NCBI GenBank assembly: GCA_036245805.1 | Contig: BTRK01000004.1 | Span: forward strand, 11,346,001 to 11,410,000 | Direction of reading: 5' to 3' | DNA length: 64,000 bases | Source of the DNA: Pristionchus mayeri | Taxonomy: Eukaryota > Nematoda > Chromadorea > Rhabditida > Neodiplogasteridae | Part shown: piece after piece, positions 23,290-36,924 of the stretch | Layout: each line of letters opens with the position of its first letter | How positions within the stretch are numbered: position 1 is the stretch's first letter | Program-made: the position numbers and the translations under genes | Notes under the pieces: model-generated | What the model was told of the DNA's origin: nothing | Databases searched by the model: none | What the model saw: the letters and a program-made list of their open reading frames with translations, nothing else

Positions 23290-24902
23290 GACCCTTGTTG
23301 TGGGGACTCATTGGAAGTGGTATGATTTTTTTGTATCCCGGGGTATGGATTTCCTACATTCTCTCAGAAGACCTCTGATATAGAGATTTAAATAGTGGTT
23401 TAATATAATTCACCAAAGGTGTTCAGTTTACACATATATTTTGGGTTCGATTGAGTTCTGCTGGGATAAGCTGATTCGTGAAGACCGTTTGTATGGAAAT
23501 CATAATGCCAAAATTTGCACTTTATTCAAATTCCTGCCTCGAACCCAATTTTAATGTCTGATTTATTGTGATCATCTGAACCCTCAACCATTCCCTCGCC
23601 ATCTCCTATTTTGGATAATTTCAGAAATCTTTTTTTGGATGGCGAACTGGAATTCAAAACACCTAAACTTGAATTTTTGGCAAAATTGTGCCTGAATTGA
23701 ATTTCTGAAAATTTTCAATTTTCTGCAATACGAGCATCATTTACCTAACATATTTCATGCGAAATTAGTGGCCCATGAGTGATAATTGGAAAGCACTTAG
23801 GTTGATCTCAGTTGATATAATGTTGGATTCCGGAGGTTTGGCCAAGTTGTCTGTGAATCAGTGGCTTCGCTTAGATTCAGTTACCTATATCTTTAAATAC
23901 GCTCAACAGAACACCATATCTGGCATATATTTAGAAAGAGCACTCACGTTGCATATCACCATTATGCTGGAGATTGGAGCATTGTTCGTCTCCGCGAACT
24001 ACCACTCGTTCAATCAAAATTTTTAAAAAAATAGCACGAAGGTCAAATCAGTTCATATTGATATTTTCTCCAAATGCGGAGTGCATAATTCAGTTAAACC
24101 CTTCGGTTGCAATATTCATGCATACCTCTAACATACGATAGGAGGTCAGGTGACAGAAATAATTGTGAAGCAAAATCGATCTAAAAATTATAAGCCTCCA
24201 AAATGCGACAAAACTTACGCACCAACCTAATATAAACTTCAATCACATAACGCACAATAATGTCGATATCATTGAGCCAATTTCGTACAGCGTTAGAGAG
24301 CAGGAATGACCCAGATGCGTGTCCATTTGGATGTTTATGGAATCAGATGCTTCTGGACCAGAGAGGGGAATGAACAAATTTGAGTATTGAATGTATGTAT
24401 TCTCTCTATGGCGCAGACTAATGTATTTTTCTCGTATGAACGAAGATATATATGATCATGCCAAACATATGCTAAATATATATGAATGTACCTACATTGC
24501 ACAAACAAGCAGGATTCCTGTCCTTAACAAGGAAGGAAAAAAGAGGGCACTGAAGTTGTGGATATAAACGCGACAAAAGTTTCTTGTCAACCTAAAATAT
24601 AGAATAGTAATTTGCTGCCGTTCATTTTTCTCTTTAAAATAATTATTTATGAATTTGACAGATTGAAATGAGTACAGTTTATTGTATGAATTCAACTGTC
24701 TTGAGCTAGATGAATAAATTTCACATGACTGACACCCAACCACGATTCGACTTGTCTGAAATAAAGCTTGAACATTTATTAACATTATTTGAGATTCAGT
24801 TAAAGACGGTACAGTCAAAGATGCATTAATAGTGTACCGAATTTATGTGTATGCACTACATCGGTCAGAATATATTTTGTCGTAGGCGGATAAGAAAAAA
24901 AG
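23290..24902. other. Intergenic, no gene supported
   Basis: There is one 83-codon open frame at 23775-24026 (YLERALTLHITIMLEIG) with an ER-A pattern loosely like nematode chemoreceptor TM3. It lacks partner exons and is left unassigned. The rest is AT-rich with nothing recognisable. Confidence 0.35.
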
Positions 24903-25905
24903 TTACTTTCTGAATGGTCGTACGAAGAAGAGAGTTGTGATGGGGCTAATCGAAACGCAGAATTGATATATCTGCAAACATTTGCGTTTAAAGATGAGTT
25001 TCTGAAATTTCTAAAATAAATATTTGCTTCACTGACCAAGTGTGTGGAATGTTCAAGGATGGGAGAATGAAAAAGATCTAATTGGCCAACTAGGAATGAG
25101 CCAATACAGAAAAATATTAGTTGGCCAATTATTGATTGAACGATTAGAGCCTGTATGATAACGCAATATGAATATTAGCAAAACCAATTTCTAATGAGCT
25201 GATACCTTCACAAACTGTTTGTGAATGTCGACTGTTTTTGCACTCATGTTCATTACGTTATCAGCGAAGGTTCTGAACAGAGAAGTATGACCTTCAACCA
25301 GGATCAAAAAATACCACCTAAAGATAGCCCTCCCAATAATGATGCTTAAGAAGGGCTGCGAAACAGTTGTTATATTGATCAGTACTTCAGCAGGTGCAAC
25401 CAAACTGTTCAAGACATTGCAGTAACCTGAACTATTGTATAAATTATAGACAAGTATTCCCACTCTTTACACACCATAAATGTAATGAAGCTCAGTTGTG
25501 TACTGAGGAGCTAATAATTCCATTTGCGATATCAGCTCGTCGTTTGTCAGTAGGGGAGCGAATAGTAAGACAACCTGTAAAAAGTGAATTGAAACCAATG
25601 GAAAATTTAGAAAGTTATTTTAAGTTGAAATTTTAAATATTTACAAAAGGAATGACGATGAGGAACGCAACAACAATTATGAATACACGCGTCCGTTTGA
25701 CACTCGGAACACTCCTTTTCAGCACGTAATATCTGCAAAGTTTCATATTCGTGTAACATGATTATACTGTTCATAGTTAGAGTGATACAGATGAATGATC
25801 GTACAAATAGAAATAAACAAATAAATGTACCTGTAGGAGAACGAGACGATCATGAACACATAGTACTGAACACTCCCGTGCATTTCAAGACAGTGGCAAA
25901 ATGCC
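24903..25905 (-). CDS. srd-like 7TM chemoreceptor, 5' exons not found
   Basis: Minus-strand exons in 5' to 3' order: about 25831-25905, 25645-25732, 25475-25574, 25318-25426, 25206-25272, 25037-25150 and 24903-24971. Key motifs are VSFSYRYYVLKRSVPS at the end of TM3 (srd signature SF.YRYYVL), NITTVSQPFLSIIIGR (TM5), NMSAKTVDIHKQFVK before TM6, ALIVQSIIGQLIFFCIGSF (TM6), HSPILEHSTHL, and SISPITTLFFVRPFRK at the C-terminus. The last two exons (114 and 69 bp) have the same lengths as in the srd-like gene at 55013-57529. Exons for TM1, TM2 and the loop before TM3 are not seen between 25906 and 28843. A transposon starts only about 120 bp upstream, at 26023. The gene may therefore be 5'-truncated. 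Confidence 0.75.
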
Positions 25906-26022
25906 CTGATAATTACATGCTAATTTTTTTTTTTATATTAGTTTTTTAATTCATTGTCATACCAAACGAATTTCGTTGTTCGGCTTAAAAGTGTTATTGA
26001 CCCGTTCACATGTACCAATATA

Positions 26023-27105
26023 CAGGGTGCGAGAAAAGTATGGTGACAAGTCTTTTATGTAATATCTCGCGAAGTAATGATAGCATAGATTTCTGCTTTC
26101 GCCATTGTATGCCTGCGAACAGTACCTCCAACAATTTTATCACAGTTCCCCATCTATCGATTTTGTCTTTCAGAGCTTTTCGATTTTCAAGTTCGAAAAA
26201 ATGGGCCCTTGGCCCTCAGCTCATTTTTCTCTTTAATTAATAATAAAAAATCTTCGGATAATAATTCCCCCGCTTTCTCAACTTGAGTATGGAGAGCAAC
26301 CATTCCTCTTTAAAGTATACTTGTTTAGGCGGAAATACGATATCAGGAAACGGAGAAATATGAAAATAACTGCATCACACTTTGATACGGAATTATCTTT
26401 TTGAAAAATCACATTTTCGAATTTCTTTCTCAGCATCCATATATTGAGATATAAACTTGTATGTTATATGCAAGGACCGAATTATGAATTTTAGTAGCGT
26501 CAAACTGAATGAAAACATGGTTTAAACTACTGAACCATACATGATAAAATATGGCTGAAAACGACACTTGGGACAGATTCGAAAAAGGTACAGAAGCAGA
26601 TTCGCTTTCCCAATTTAAACTGAAAGCATATTTGCACTACTGAATGGACGTGTACCATAATACATACGTTTATATTTTTCTATCATTCTTATTTGATGGA
26701 CGCGACATCTTTATTCGAGAAAATTTTTTCGAGGGCCGTTCGTCACATCTTACTTTTAAATATTTTTAAGCTGTATAACCAAATCTCCAAATTAAATGGA
26801 CACATATTTAGACTCGGGCACAAGTGCCCTTCTTAAGAAAAAATAATGGAATGCGCCACCTATTACATTGTTGTAATGCGGCATTAAAGAATACGACTCA
26901 TGCAGTGAGAGAAACATGATCGTTTTTCTTCACTAAATTTTTAATAAATTAAATCTCGTAATCTAAAAGAAATATTTGTTTGATACATGAGCGCTAAATA
27001 GCTACATAGCTAAGGTACATGGTGCAAAAAATTGGGATAAATTAAAACACTGCGCACCAAGTGGGGCTTAATTGAATTGTGTCACAATACTTTTCTCGCA
27101 CCCTG
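26023..27105. mobile_element. Non-autonomous Tc1/mariner-like element with maT-like ends
   Basis: The element is 1083 bp and flanked by TA (26021-26022 and 27106-27107). The left end CAGGGTGCGAGAAAAGTATG is nearly identical to the maT end at 881, and the right end is its inverse. It has no transposase. Its interior resembles the Tc1-like element at 14421 (TATCTCGCGAA, TTTTTTCGAGGGCCGTTCG, ACACATATTTAGACT). It lies immediately 5' of the srd-like gene on the minus strand. Confidence 0.85.
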
Positions 27106-28843
27106 TAGCATCCATCCCGAGTGGTATTACTCTGAAGAAGAAATTTGCAATTACGTACAATTTTAGTGCACCACTTACCGTGGAAACACTAAGAACCCGC
27201 CAACCGTTCCGCTCATCTCCGAAATTGCTTGGCTTCAATTACTTTCTAACAATTAACCAATCAGGAAACGACCCTTACAATCGGAGAAGAACCATGTATG
27301 AGATCATATTGGATGCCTTAGCCTTTAAGGTTACCACGCGTAGTAAGGTCCTGCATGATAGTACTGCCTAAATGATTTTAAAAATCATCTGAAAGATACC
27401 CAAAAAATAGCGAAGTCGCACTGAATGAGTAATGCAAAACGTAAAGAAACATAAGGATGTTCCGACTTTGAGGTGCATTGTTATCAAATGTGTATACTAT
27501 GTAATAGATGCGTGAATGGCAGTACATATATTTTTTTAAATGAAGTAATGGTGAGGGAGGCGGGTACTCGTTACTACAGGATTTTGGAAAGTGTTTCAAT
27601 GGAAGAGTAAAACAAGGTGAGAAATAGGTAGGCATCACATGTGATAAATGGATGATTGACGTGAGCTGTCTTCGAATAAGAGCGATCACTTCTAGACCAT
27701 TATGGTAGTCCAAATATAATGTAGTGCTCCCGATAATAGGGTGGCAATAACAGAAAGAAAGTTTCATCATCTGCGCTCCTTCTGGATTACGTTAATAGAG
27801 ACAAAGAAATCAGTCTTCGACATCTTCATCAAATCTAACCTGTGCTACACTGAGAAAGATTGAGCGCCGAACGGTCGGAACTTCACTAGCACGTAAATTT
27901 ATGCGATTGGAACACGGATGCAAGAAAAAGTGGGCAATGGATATACAGGATATTTAATCCAACACTGAACGCTATCGGCTATGCTACAATTGTGCATGCT
28001 ACAATGGAAACACCACAATCATGAGCCCCCTTGATAGCCTTGATTAAAGACTGGAGCCATTTGTTCGCCGTAAGAAGAGCACATCCGCATATTCACCTTA
28101 TTACCTGAAATGATAAATAATTGAATTAACGTTAATAAAGATCATTTAGTGGGACCACTAAATTTCCACAGGACCATCCCACTGAACTAGAGGGGAGCGA
28201 TCAAGGGGATGGAAAGAGGTGCCGCAAAGAACAAAAAGTTAGGGATAACATAAATATTGTTGTACAGGAACTACACATAACACGTATGTATAACCGCTCG
28301 AAACTACAGCATAACAAGCATAAAAATATTGATTCTCTGTAAATGAAAACAGACATGCGTACAGCAGCAAAAATGGATTCTCTGCGAAAACAGCTATGCG
28401 TAACGAGTTCAGTAGCTCGTATTATTCTGTCGCTCATTTCTGATAAATGCGTGTAAATGATAATGGCTGCCTTAATACAGCGCATCCTTTACGCACGAAC
28501 GTGTCGGACTCTTAACATCAAAGGGGAGAAATATCCCACGTAAGCACTTAATATGCACAATTTTCATATTTTTTCCTGAAATTCGGATCTGGAGTGCAGA
28601 TGAATTCACCTACTGTGGAGGTCTCGGGTAGATTTTGAAAAATAATGTTACAAGGACCTCTTGAATAGAAAAAAAATCAAAATTTAATTTGTTGTTGTTG
28701 TTTTCCTTGCATATTTAATTCGTAAAATACACATATTTAAATGTTAAAATTTTCAAAATTGGTTAAAAAGTCGACGTTTCACCTCGAAAATGAGTGACAT
28801 ACGTCAAAGCGGAAACGTAAGAAAGCTTTATTTGCGATGGAAT
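27106..28843. other. Intergenic, no gene supported
   Basis: Open frames here are short and show no signal peptide, family motif or paralogue in the window. I see no repeat element either. Confidence 0.4.
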
Positions 28844-30397
<1,554 letters not shown>

Positions 30398-31590
30398 GAC
30401 TGAAAAAAAGAACAATGGCAACTTGAATTCGAATATTGAAATTTTCAAACACAGCGCCGGGGCTCAAGCACGCTGATGTTTGAAAGTGCGCGCCAATTCC
30501 TAGCCCAAACGCACGTGTTAGGTAACGCCCGAGTTAAAGGGACGCTCTCGAGAGGGGAGCATCTCTCTCGTTGCTCTCGCAGTAAATAGTCGATGGAGAG
30601 AGAGAAACAAACATAAAGACGCGGTAATTTGGAGAGTGTGCCTTTCCTCTCTATCGCTCATGCACGAGAGCAGGCTAAAGACCAGTGTGAGGGGTTTGGT
30701 CTCTCAATTTCGTATCGTCTCGAATTTTGCCTAGACGATGGGATTGGAGAATGAATGAGCCATGCATAATTGAACACTATTTGTCATCGCTCAAAGATCG
30801 TATATCTTTGCTCTAGTTCGCTGAACCGAATCGCGCAGTGTCCCCCTAAACAACAAACATCCAATCACCAAGAAAATCTGAATCCCTATCGTAGTTCCAA
30901 TGTATCTAACGTTATTGTTATCTCGGAGAAGAACTGCGGGAAGGGAACGTTTATGTTTGCGAGTAGCGTCCATGCGCACTTGCAATAGGTTCAGGGGAAA
31001 ACATTGACATTTTTTTCAGACCGACGTATTTTTTCTTCATATAAAGACAATTTTTTGCCTCTTTGAAAGTTTCGAAAACGACAATTACAGAACGCCTGAT
31101 ATGACAATTTTCAATCGATATGACATGTGATTATTGCTTGCAATAAAATTCGCGAGATTATCGCTTTATGTGAGTAATTAGATAAGATAGAAGAATCAAG
31201 AGTTATTTTCGATTCTGCTACTATTCACTGTAAGATAATTAGTATTCCCACTCCAGCTATCTCCGATGATTGTAATACAAACACTGTGAGAATGAAACAT
31301 TTCATTAGTTGAATATCCATGGAAATGATACTAAGGTTTAAGAATCGTTTAATCGTATCGTTTAAAAATGATACTATCGTTTTTTCTTAAAAGAGAAAGC
31401 AGAAAAAGTAGCGGGTAACGATTCCAAAAGTACTATGAAACTACTGTAGTATTCGATATACGAGGTGTCTTATTTCTTCACTATTGGTTCCTTATGTAGA
31501 AAATATACATCGAAATTGAAATTATTGAAGCGTCAATGAACAAGCGTAACAAAACCTTAAGCAAATTTGTGTTGTCTAATTTATAGTGTA
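30398..31590. other. GST upstream region, no further gene supported
   Basis: Directly upstream of the GST start are repeated CTCTCTCG and GAGAGAG tracts (30540-30720) that may be part of its promoter or a decayed MITE. A minus-strand open frame at 30791-30985 contains a hydrophobic run (YIGTTIGIQIFLVIGCLLF) that could be a stray receptor exon, but no partner exons were found. Confidence 0.4.
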
Positions 31591-31639
31591 CGAATGTCTT
31601 GCATGGACTTGGTGCGTTGGATTCGTTGTGTCTGATATT

Positions 31640-34050
31640 TTCGGCTCCTTATTTGAAACTCCGCGCACGAAACGCAGTAGAAGTATAGCCTGCATAAATA
31701 GTTGGCTGCTTCATCATCATCGACTGTATCGGAGCCAGACGAACAACAAATTCCTTCCACGCGACAACGTAGGAATCGTAAGGATAACTTTTTCCTTCCA
31801 AACGCTATGTTTTCTCTTATAGAGTCTCTTATCTTGCAGGATTGATCGAATTACATTACTGCTATGAAACTTCTGACGATTCGAAAGAACTAACAGTGAA
31901 AAATGGCGTTGGAAAGAGTAGAAAACCGACTCCAGAAAAATTTAAGAGGTCAATGCCCATCAAGATTGAGTAGAAGACGATTCCCATCGAAGGTGACATC
32001 AGAACAAGCGGCAGGATTCCCTAAAACAACACAAGCCGTATACTAGAATCTTGTGAGCAGAGTTCGATAAGCGATACCACAGGCACTTTATTCTATAAAC
32101 TCTCTCGAACCGATCGAGATAGTCCTCATACATAAAATGAGGAAAGGCTGATCCGAATTTCGATCTCTAATGGTTAGTCCAGCACCAACTTGCAATTACA
32201 GTTCGATAAAAGTGTCTTACCGTATTTTCATTGTACTCACTCTCTAGACCGGTCAAGCTGTGATAGAGCATTGAAAATTGAGAGATGAAGGCCAGCTAAT
32301 CGAACCCTGTTACCTGTGAGATTTGCGTGCGCCAGAAATGCCTTTGCATCTGTGCTGTTTTAGCGCTGATAGAAGAACCAAGTGAGCGAAGAATTTGCCG
32401 AATCTTGAAAATCAGAAATGTTTCTCTTCATTCTTCGTGATCTATCGCGGTTCAGAGAGCACGCATATTGAAGAGACTCATTTAAGGCGAATTCATCCCT
32501 ACTTTGAAGGTGCAAATGGCCAAGAGTGCGTAGCTAGTCACGAATGAGGGCAGAATGTGGTAGACAACAGCCTTGAAGGCGCCGTATATCTTCTGAAACA
32601 CACCATCATTCAGAGAGTAACTTTCCAGGGACGAAGAACCGTTGTGATTTTTTTCAGCCAGAAAGGTGGTAGACCCGGCTTTTCTAGACGAGCAGTTTCG
32701 ATTATAATTATGTAAATATTCGGAATGTTGTATGCTAGGGTTCGATAGAGGGTCCTTAGTCTCTACATTTCACGCATTTTCTTGACAGGTTGAGAGAGTA
32801 TTGGAAATGAAGAGATGAAAACCCCTTTATCGAACTCTAGTGGCCCTCACATCATCCATGACCGGAAATCCGTAGATGTGGAAGTCACTGATGTTAGTCG
32901 CATGAAGCTTGGATACAATCCCAGTCATCTTGTTGCGGCGATCGTCCGTAGGAAGTAAGTAGGGGTAAAACGTGAACTGTATTGATTTCGTTGATTATAA
33001 AAGAGATCTCATACTCACCCATGAGTGAATGAAGAGTAGAAGAGGCGACGCGTAAGCAATTGCGAATCTTACGCCGACATTGGTGTAGCGCCTCAAAATG
33101 AATTGTGGATATTGTAATGAATCTAAGGGCACAATTCACACACCAATATTACTTTATCTTCATCATACTGCAAATTGTTTAAAATGAAAAAAAAAGTTCT
33201 CCTCAGGTGTACATTTTCAGATGAGAATAACAGGAGAACGTTCAAAACTATAACTCCCGCTGTTTTCGGTATGCCGCATCCTCGTGCGGCTATTGAATCA
33301 AAAATTGGAATTGTGGTTTTTCTCTGCAGAAAGCAGCGAAAAAGAAGTAAAAATTTCCATACGATTTTCCCCTCTTCCCCGTTCTTCCACCAAAATTTGC
33401 ACAACATTAGTCCCAGTATTTCCATTCTCTTGTTGGCGCCGTAGCGGCGAACATGAAAGCTACAAAATTGCTAACTTGGACAAAGAAAGCCACTGTAATA
33501 TGGGCGGAGCTGGAAGCATCTGAATTAGAGTTCGAAATTCGGGGTATCGTCCGTCCACGTAATACGCTTTCTCCTCGGTCCACAATTTGAAACGGAATAC
33601 CTGCCACATGCTCTCCAACTGCGCAATGAATGCAATGAAGATTACGTCGACAATCCATCGAGGAAAGTGCAGCAAGATGGGCCCATAGAGTGCGCACATC
33701 GCATGGCCATCAGTGACGACGACCACCTGGGTCACCTAGTCGTCTAATGTTCGTAATTCGAGTGACCGCCACTTCAGTTCGCGCATTTTATCCACCGGTT
33801 GAGATTGGAAAATATTATTCGTTTCATTTGTGAAGTCAAAATAAGATTTCGAAACCTTCAATATTCACTAGTATTAACTTGGCTTACCATGTCAGTGATT
33901 ACGACGAGTAATGACGTGATGATTGAGCCCACGGCCGATACAATGCACGATATGTAGTACAGCCGGGCTGCTGGTCCGACTCTGCTACGTGCTAGATGGT
34001 AAAGAAGCACGACATTCTCCACCGCACCAGCAGTCCCTCAAGAACAAGTT
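31640..34050 (-). CDS. 7TM chemoreceptor, family unassigned, several introns filled by MITEs
   Basis: Minus-strand exon blocks: about 33888-34030 (ARLYYISCIVSAVGSIITS, TM1), 33601-33726 (DGHAMCALYGPILLHFPRW, TM2-3), about 33415-33509 (ITVAFFVQVSNFVAFMF), about 33019-33096 (RRYTNVGVRFAIAYASPLL, TM4), 32851 to about 32985 (FYPYLLPTDDRRNKM, extracellular loop 2), 32503-32592 (YHILPSFVTSYALLAICTF, TM5) and about 31930-32020 (GILPLVLMSPSMGIVFYS, TM6). A possible TM7 or tail (APIQSMMMKQP) lies near 31700. Order and topology fit an srh, sri or str-type receptor. Phase does not join cleanly between 33601 and 33509, so there is either an error in the model or a lesion. At least five introns contain copies or pieces of the window's hairpin MITE. 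Confidence 0.5.
32063..32850. repeat. Cluster of four hairpin MITE copies in two introns
   Basis: Copies lie at about 32063-32175, 32200-32312, 32390-32490 and 32738-32840. Each begins near a GTTCGAT or CGAATCTTG-type end and has an inner TTCATT...ACTCTCT / GAGAGAGT...AATGAAGAGA inverted pair. The last copy ends TCGAACTCTAG at 32840, about ten bases from the splice donor at 32850. The third copy ends about 13 bases from the donor at 32502. Confidence 0.7.
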
Positions 34051-34093
34051 CCTCAAGTGGTTTATGCAAGCGCTCAAGTGTTTTTTTAATATA

Positions 34094-34961
34094 TTGGGGT
34101 GCCCGGAAAGTTCGCGTCCTTTTTTGTTTTAAATAGTGCAAAAGCAATTCCCTATTTTTAGTAATCAGTGAATGCTCGCATCATTCCCACTATCTGTCTC
34201 TATCGATTGGGCAGGGTCATTCTCCCCCTCCGTTCCGAAAAGCGGCAGGCGTTAAGTGAAATCTATCTATGAAATTTTGCGTCACCACATCTTATTCCAT
34301 GAACTTCTTGTTCTCGCAGTAGACAGATTGGCAACGGAAACTTTGGTAGTTACATGGTGATTGATCCTAAGAATACTTTGAACGAGATAGTCTTTCGATA
34401 TTCCTTTCGGCTATATTTATTGGGGCCACAATTACTCGATGAAATGGCACACGGTCCATCAGTAAAAGGAATCTTTCTCTCACACAGAAGACAGAGAGGG
34501 AGTTTGACGGTCACCTCTTACAGATTGTTATATATTATGTTGGCAGTGATGGTAGTACTAGTGGATATGATAATACAATAGAACGGACAGAGCCCAGAAA
34601 GGAAGAAGTGGCGCAGTTTCGTTATTCCGTTATCTTCCCTCATTGGAAGCCGCTTGTGCTTCTCGTCGACATCAATGCACTGAAGTCTCATCACAAGGTT
34701 ATCGTAGGTGATCCACTATTAGTACATGATGATTATGGAATTAATCCGTCGATCATACGATTTACGACAGTGCGTTTTCTGGAAGTCACGTAAAAAACTT
34801 TGTCAACTTGTCATCACATAAACAAATTTTGATACTTACTCAGGCCACTTCCCGTTCAATGTCAGCATACTACCGCTAATTATTAACAAATACATTACAC
34901 AATTGCGGCATTCGATAGCGACTTTTTAATAAGCAAGACACGAACTTTCCGGACACCCCAA
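34094..34961. mobile_element. Non-autonomous mariner (868 bp)
   Basis: The ends TTGGGGTGCCCGGAAAGTTC and GAACTTTCCGGACACCCCAA are inverted repeats flanked by TA (34092-34093 and 34962-34963). They match the ends of the intact mariner at 35684. No transposase motifs occur inside. It would be a candidate for mobilisation by the neighbouring element. Confidence 0.9.
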
Positions 34962-35683
34962 TAGAAAAAACAACTGCTTTCGGTCCTAGATATTATTTGA
35001 ATAATTAAAATAGTTTTTCACATCACCTTCAATAGGAAACAGTACGAGAGCAATTGCGATCCATAGACTTCGCATGGTCGTGTTTTACAGTAGTCTTACT
35101 GAAGTCGACAAAGAATATAACATGCTAAGCAAAAGAATTCAAAGAGAGTGAAATCGTGGGATTGGGGTTATTGGTTTCTTTGTATTTACTAAAGCAACTC
35201 GAGTATGATATTTTCTGGAAATCTCTCATGAGAATGAGAATGGCCTGACTGTTCAAGAAACTACAGTGGTTCGGTATGGTATTACCCGGAAATGAACATT
35301 TCATTTCGTAAAAGCAAAGTTTAGAAAAAAATATGGAAATTCTTTTTTTTTTGGAAAACCAAGAAATGGAGAATTGATTTCAGAATTTCACATTTTGGAA
35401 ACGCACGTTTTGGAAATTTGTCCACAGCCGGCAATTTCGATGTCGAGCGAGCAAGTATCGTAACCTAGCACACATATTCTTCATTTATTGGCAAATTCGA
35501 TGCAGATTATTATTTTTCTTTATTATATTACTATGTAATTAACAGTAATAATAATTAAAGAAATAAAATATACAAAATAATGCAAAATCAATGTTTTGAA
35601 TTTAATCGTTCTATTTCACGGTTCTCTCGATGCAGCGTAAAATACCGTAAAATATGAAAACAATTCCAAAGCGTGTCTTTCTA

Positions 35684-36924
35684 TTGGGGTGTCCGGAAAG
35701 TTCGTATAATGCTTCGGAAAAAGTCAGTTCGCGATCAAATGCAGTGATTGCGCAATCTGTTTGTCAACAACGTATTGCATCATTCTGACGTTGAGTAGTG
35801 AGAGGATTTAATCAGTCTCCTAGTTGCTACATTGATTCTTGTGATGGACTCCCATCTCTACCTCCGAGCAGTTTTACTTCATTACTACCGTCTTGGCCGA
35901 TCCGTGAAGGAGGCCCACTCTGTCCTGGCCCAGTCGGAAGGAGCTGACGCCCCCTCCATACCCTTCTGCTATAAGTGGTTCTCCAGCTTCAAGAAAGGGG
36001 AGTTTGGTCTCGATGATCAACCCCGCTCTGGACGCCCTCCCTCCCTCGATCAGCCTCTCGTTCTCCGCACACTGAAGCGCAAGCCCATGGCCAGTGTGCG
36101 TGAGTTGAAGAAGGATACTGGTACTCCCAGATCAACGGTGTCCGATATCCTCCATCGATCTGGGAAGAAGCCGAAACTCACACAAGTGATTCCCCATGAC
36201 CTCTCCCCCGAACAGCTGAAAAATCGTGTTCAAGTCTGTCGGGAATTACTCCATCGTAGATCCAATCTTCGATGGGTCAATTCCATCATCGCTACAGATG
36301 AGAAGTGGATCACGTACGATAACCCTGTGAGGAGACTGCAATGGGTGGATGCAGATGAGAAGCCCACGCCCGTCCCGAAGAAGGAAGAGCACGGAAAGAA
36401 GGAACTCATCTGCTTCTTCTCCTCAGTGCTCGGTCCCATCTACTGGGAGATCCTCGCCCCTGGCACCAGCATCAATGCCGACCCCTTCTCTGAACAACTG
36501 GAAGATGTCGCGATCAGAGTCCCTCCCAGACTCCTGAACCAGGGCAAAATTCTTCTTCTGATGGACAATGCTCGCCCACATCGAGCGAAGATGACCCAGA
36601 AGAAAATGGACGAGCTGAAGATCGAGAGGATTCCCCATCCACCGTATTCCCCGGATCTCTCCCCATGCGACTACCACTGCTTCCGCTCTCTCTCTGACTT
36701 CTGCAAAGGAAAGAAGTTCAAGAATCGAGATGAAGTTGTGAGGGCTTTCGAGAACTGGGCGGTCTCGAAGAAACCCGCATTCTGGAAGAGAGGAATCGAG
36801 ACCCTGCCCAATCGCTGGAGGGAGGTAGTGAGAAAGAAGGGGGCATACATTGGTCACTGAGAATTGTAAAGCATTGAATAAAAAATAAAAACAAAAAATT
36901 ATACGATCTTTCCGGACACCCCAA
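35684..36924. mobile_element. Complete mariner transposon with intact transposase
   Basis: The 1241-bp element is flanked by TA (35682-35683 and 36925-36926). The inverted repeats are TTGGGGTGTCCGGAAAGTTC on the left and its inverse, with small differences, ending at 36924. One uninterrupted transposase gene fills the interior. Base composition inside (GC-rich, strong codon bias) differs sharply from the AT-rich surroundings, as expected of a recent arrival. Confidence 0.95.
35844..36860 (+). CDS. Mariner transposase, DD34D, apparently functional (338 aa)
   Basis: From ATG 35844 the protein has an N-terminal paired HTH region (LHYYRLGRSVKEAHSVL and PMASVRELKKDTGTPRSTVS), the linker GRPPSLDQP, and a complete catalytic core. 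Asp1 is in IATDEKWITYDN (36297-36299), Asp2 in LLLMDNARPHRAKM (36564-36566) and Asp3 in YSPDLSPCDYHCF (36669-36671). Asp2 and Asp3 are 34 residues apart, the mariner signature. The WxEHL-like linker is HDLSPEQLKNR. No stop or frameshift is seen. An in-frame TTG lies four codons upstream, but ATG was preferred. It cuts and pastes DNA at TA dinucleotides and acts in the nucleus. Confidence 0.95.
   Translation: MDSHLYLRAVLLHYYRLGRSVKEAHSVLAQSEGADAPSIPFCYKWFSSFKKGEFGLDDQPRSGRPPSLDQPLVLRTLKRKPMASVRELKKDTGTPRSTVSDILHRSGKKPKLTQVIPHDLSPEQLKNRVQVCRELLHRRSNLRWVNSIIATDEKWITYDNPVRRLQWVDADEKPTPVPKKEEHGKKELICFFSSVLGPIYWEILAPGTSINADPFSEQLEDVAIRVPPRLLNQGKILLLMDNARPHRAKMTQKKMDELKIERIPHPPYSPDLSPCDYHCFRSLSDFCKGKKFKNRDEVVRAFENWAVSKKPAFWKRGIETLPNRWREVVRKKGAYIGH

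Noticed and set aside
27378..27770. 130-codon minus-strand frame tested as the missing 5' part of the srd-like gene
   Set aside because: It has no srd TM1/TM2 pattern and no splice sites in suitable phase, and it shows low-complexity content.
36423..36857. 144-codon open frame on the minus strand
   Set aside because: It is the antisense of the intact mariner transposase, a by-product of its GC-rich codon use.
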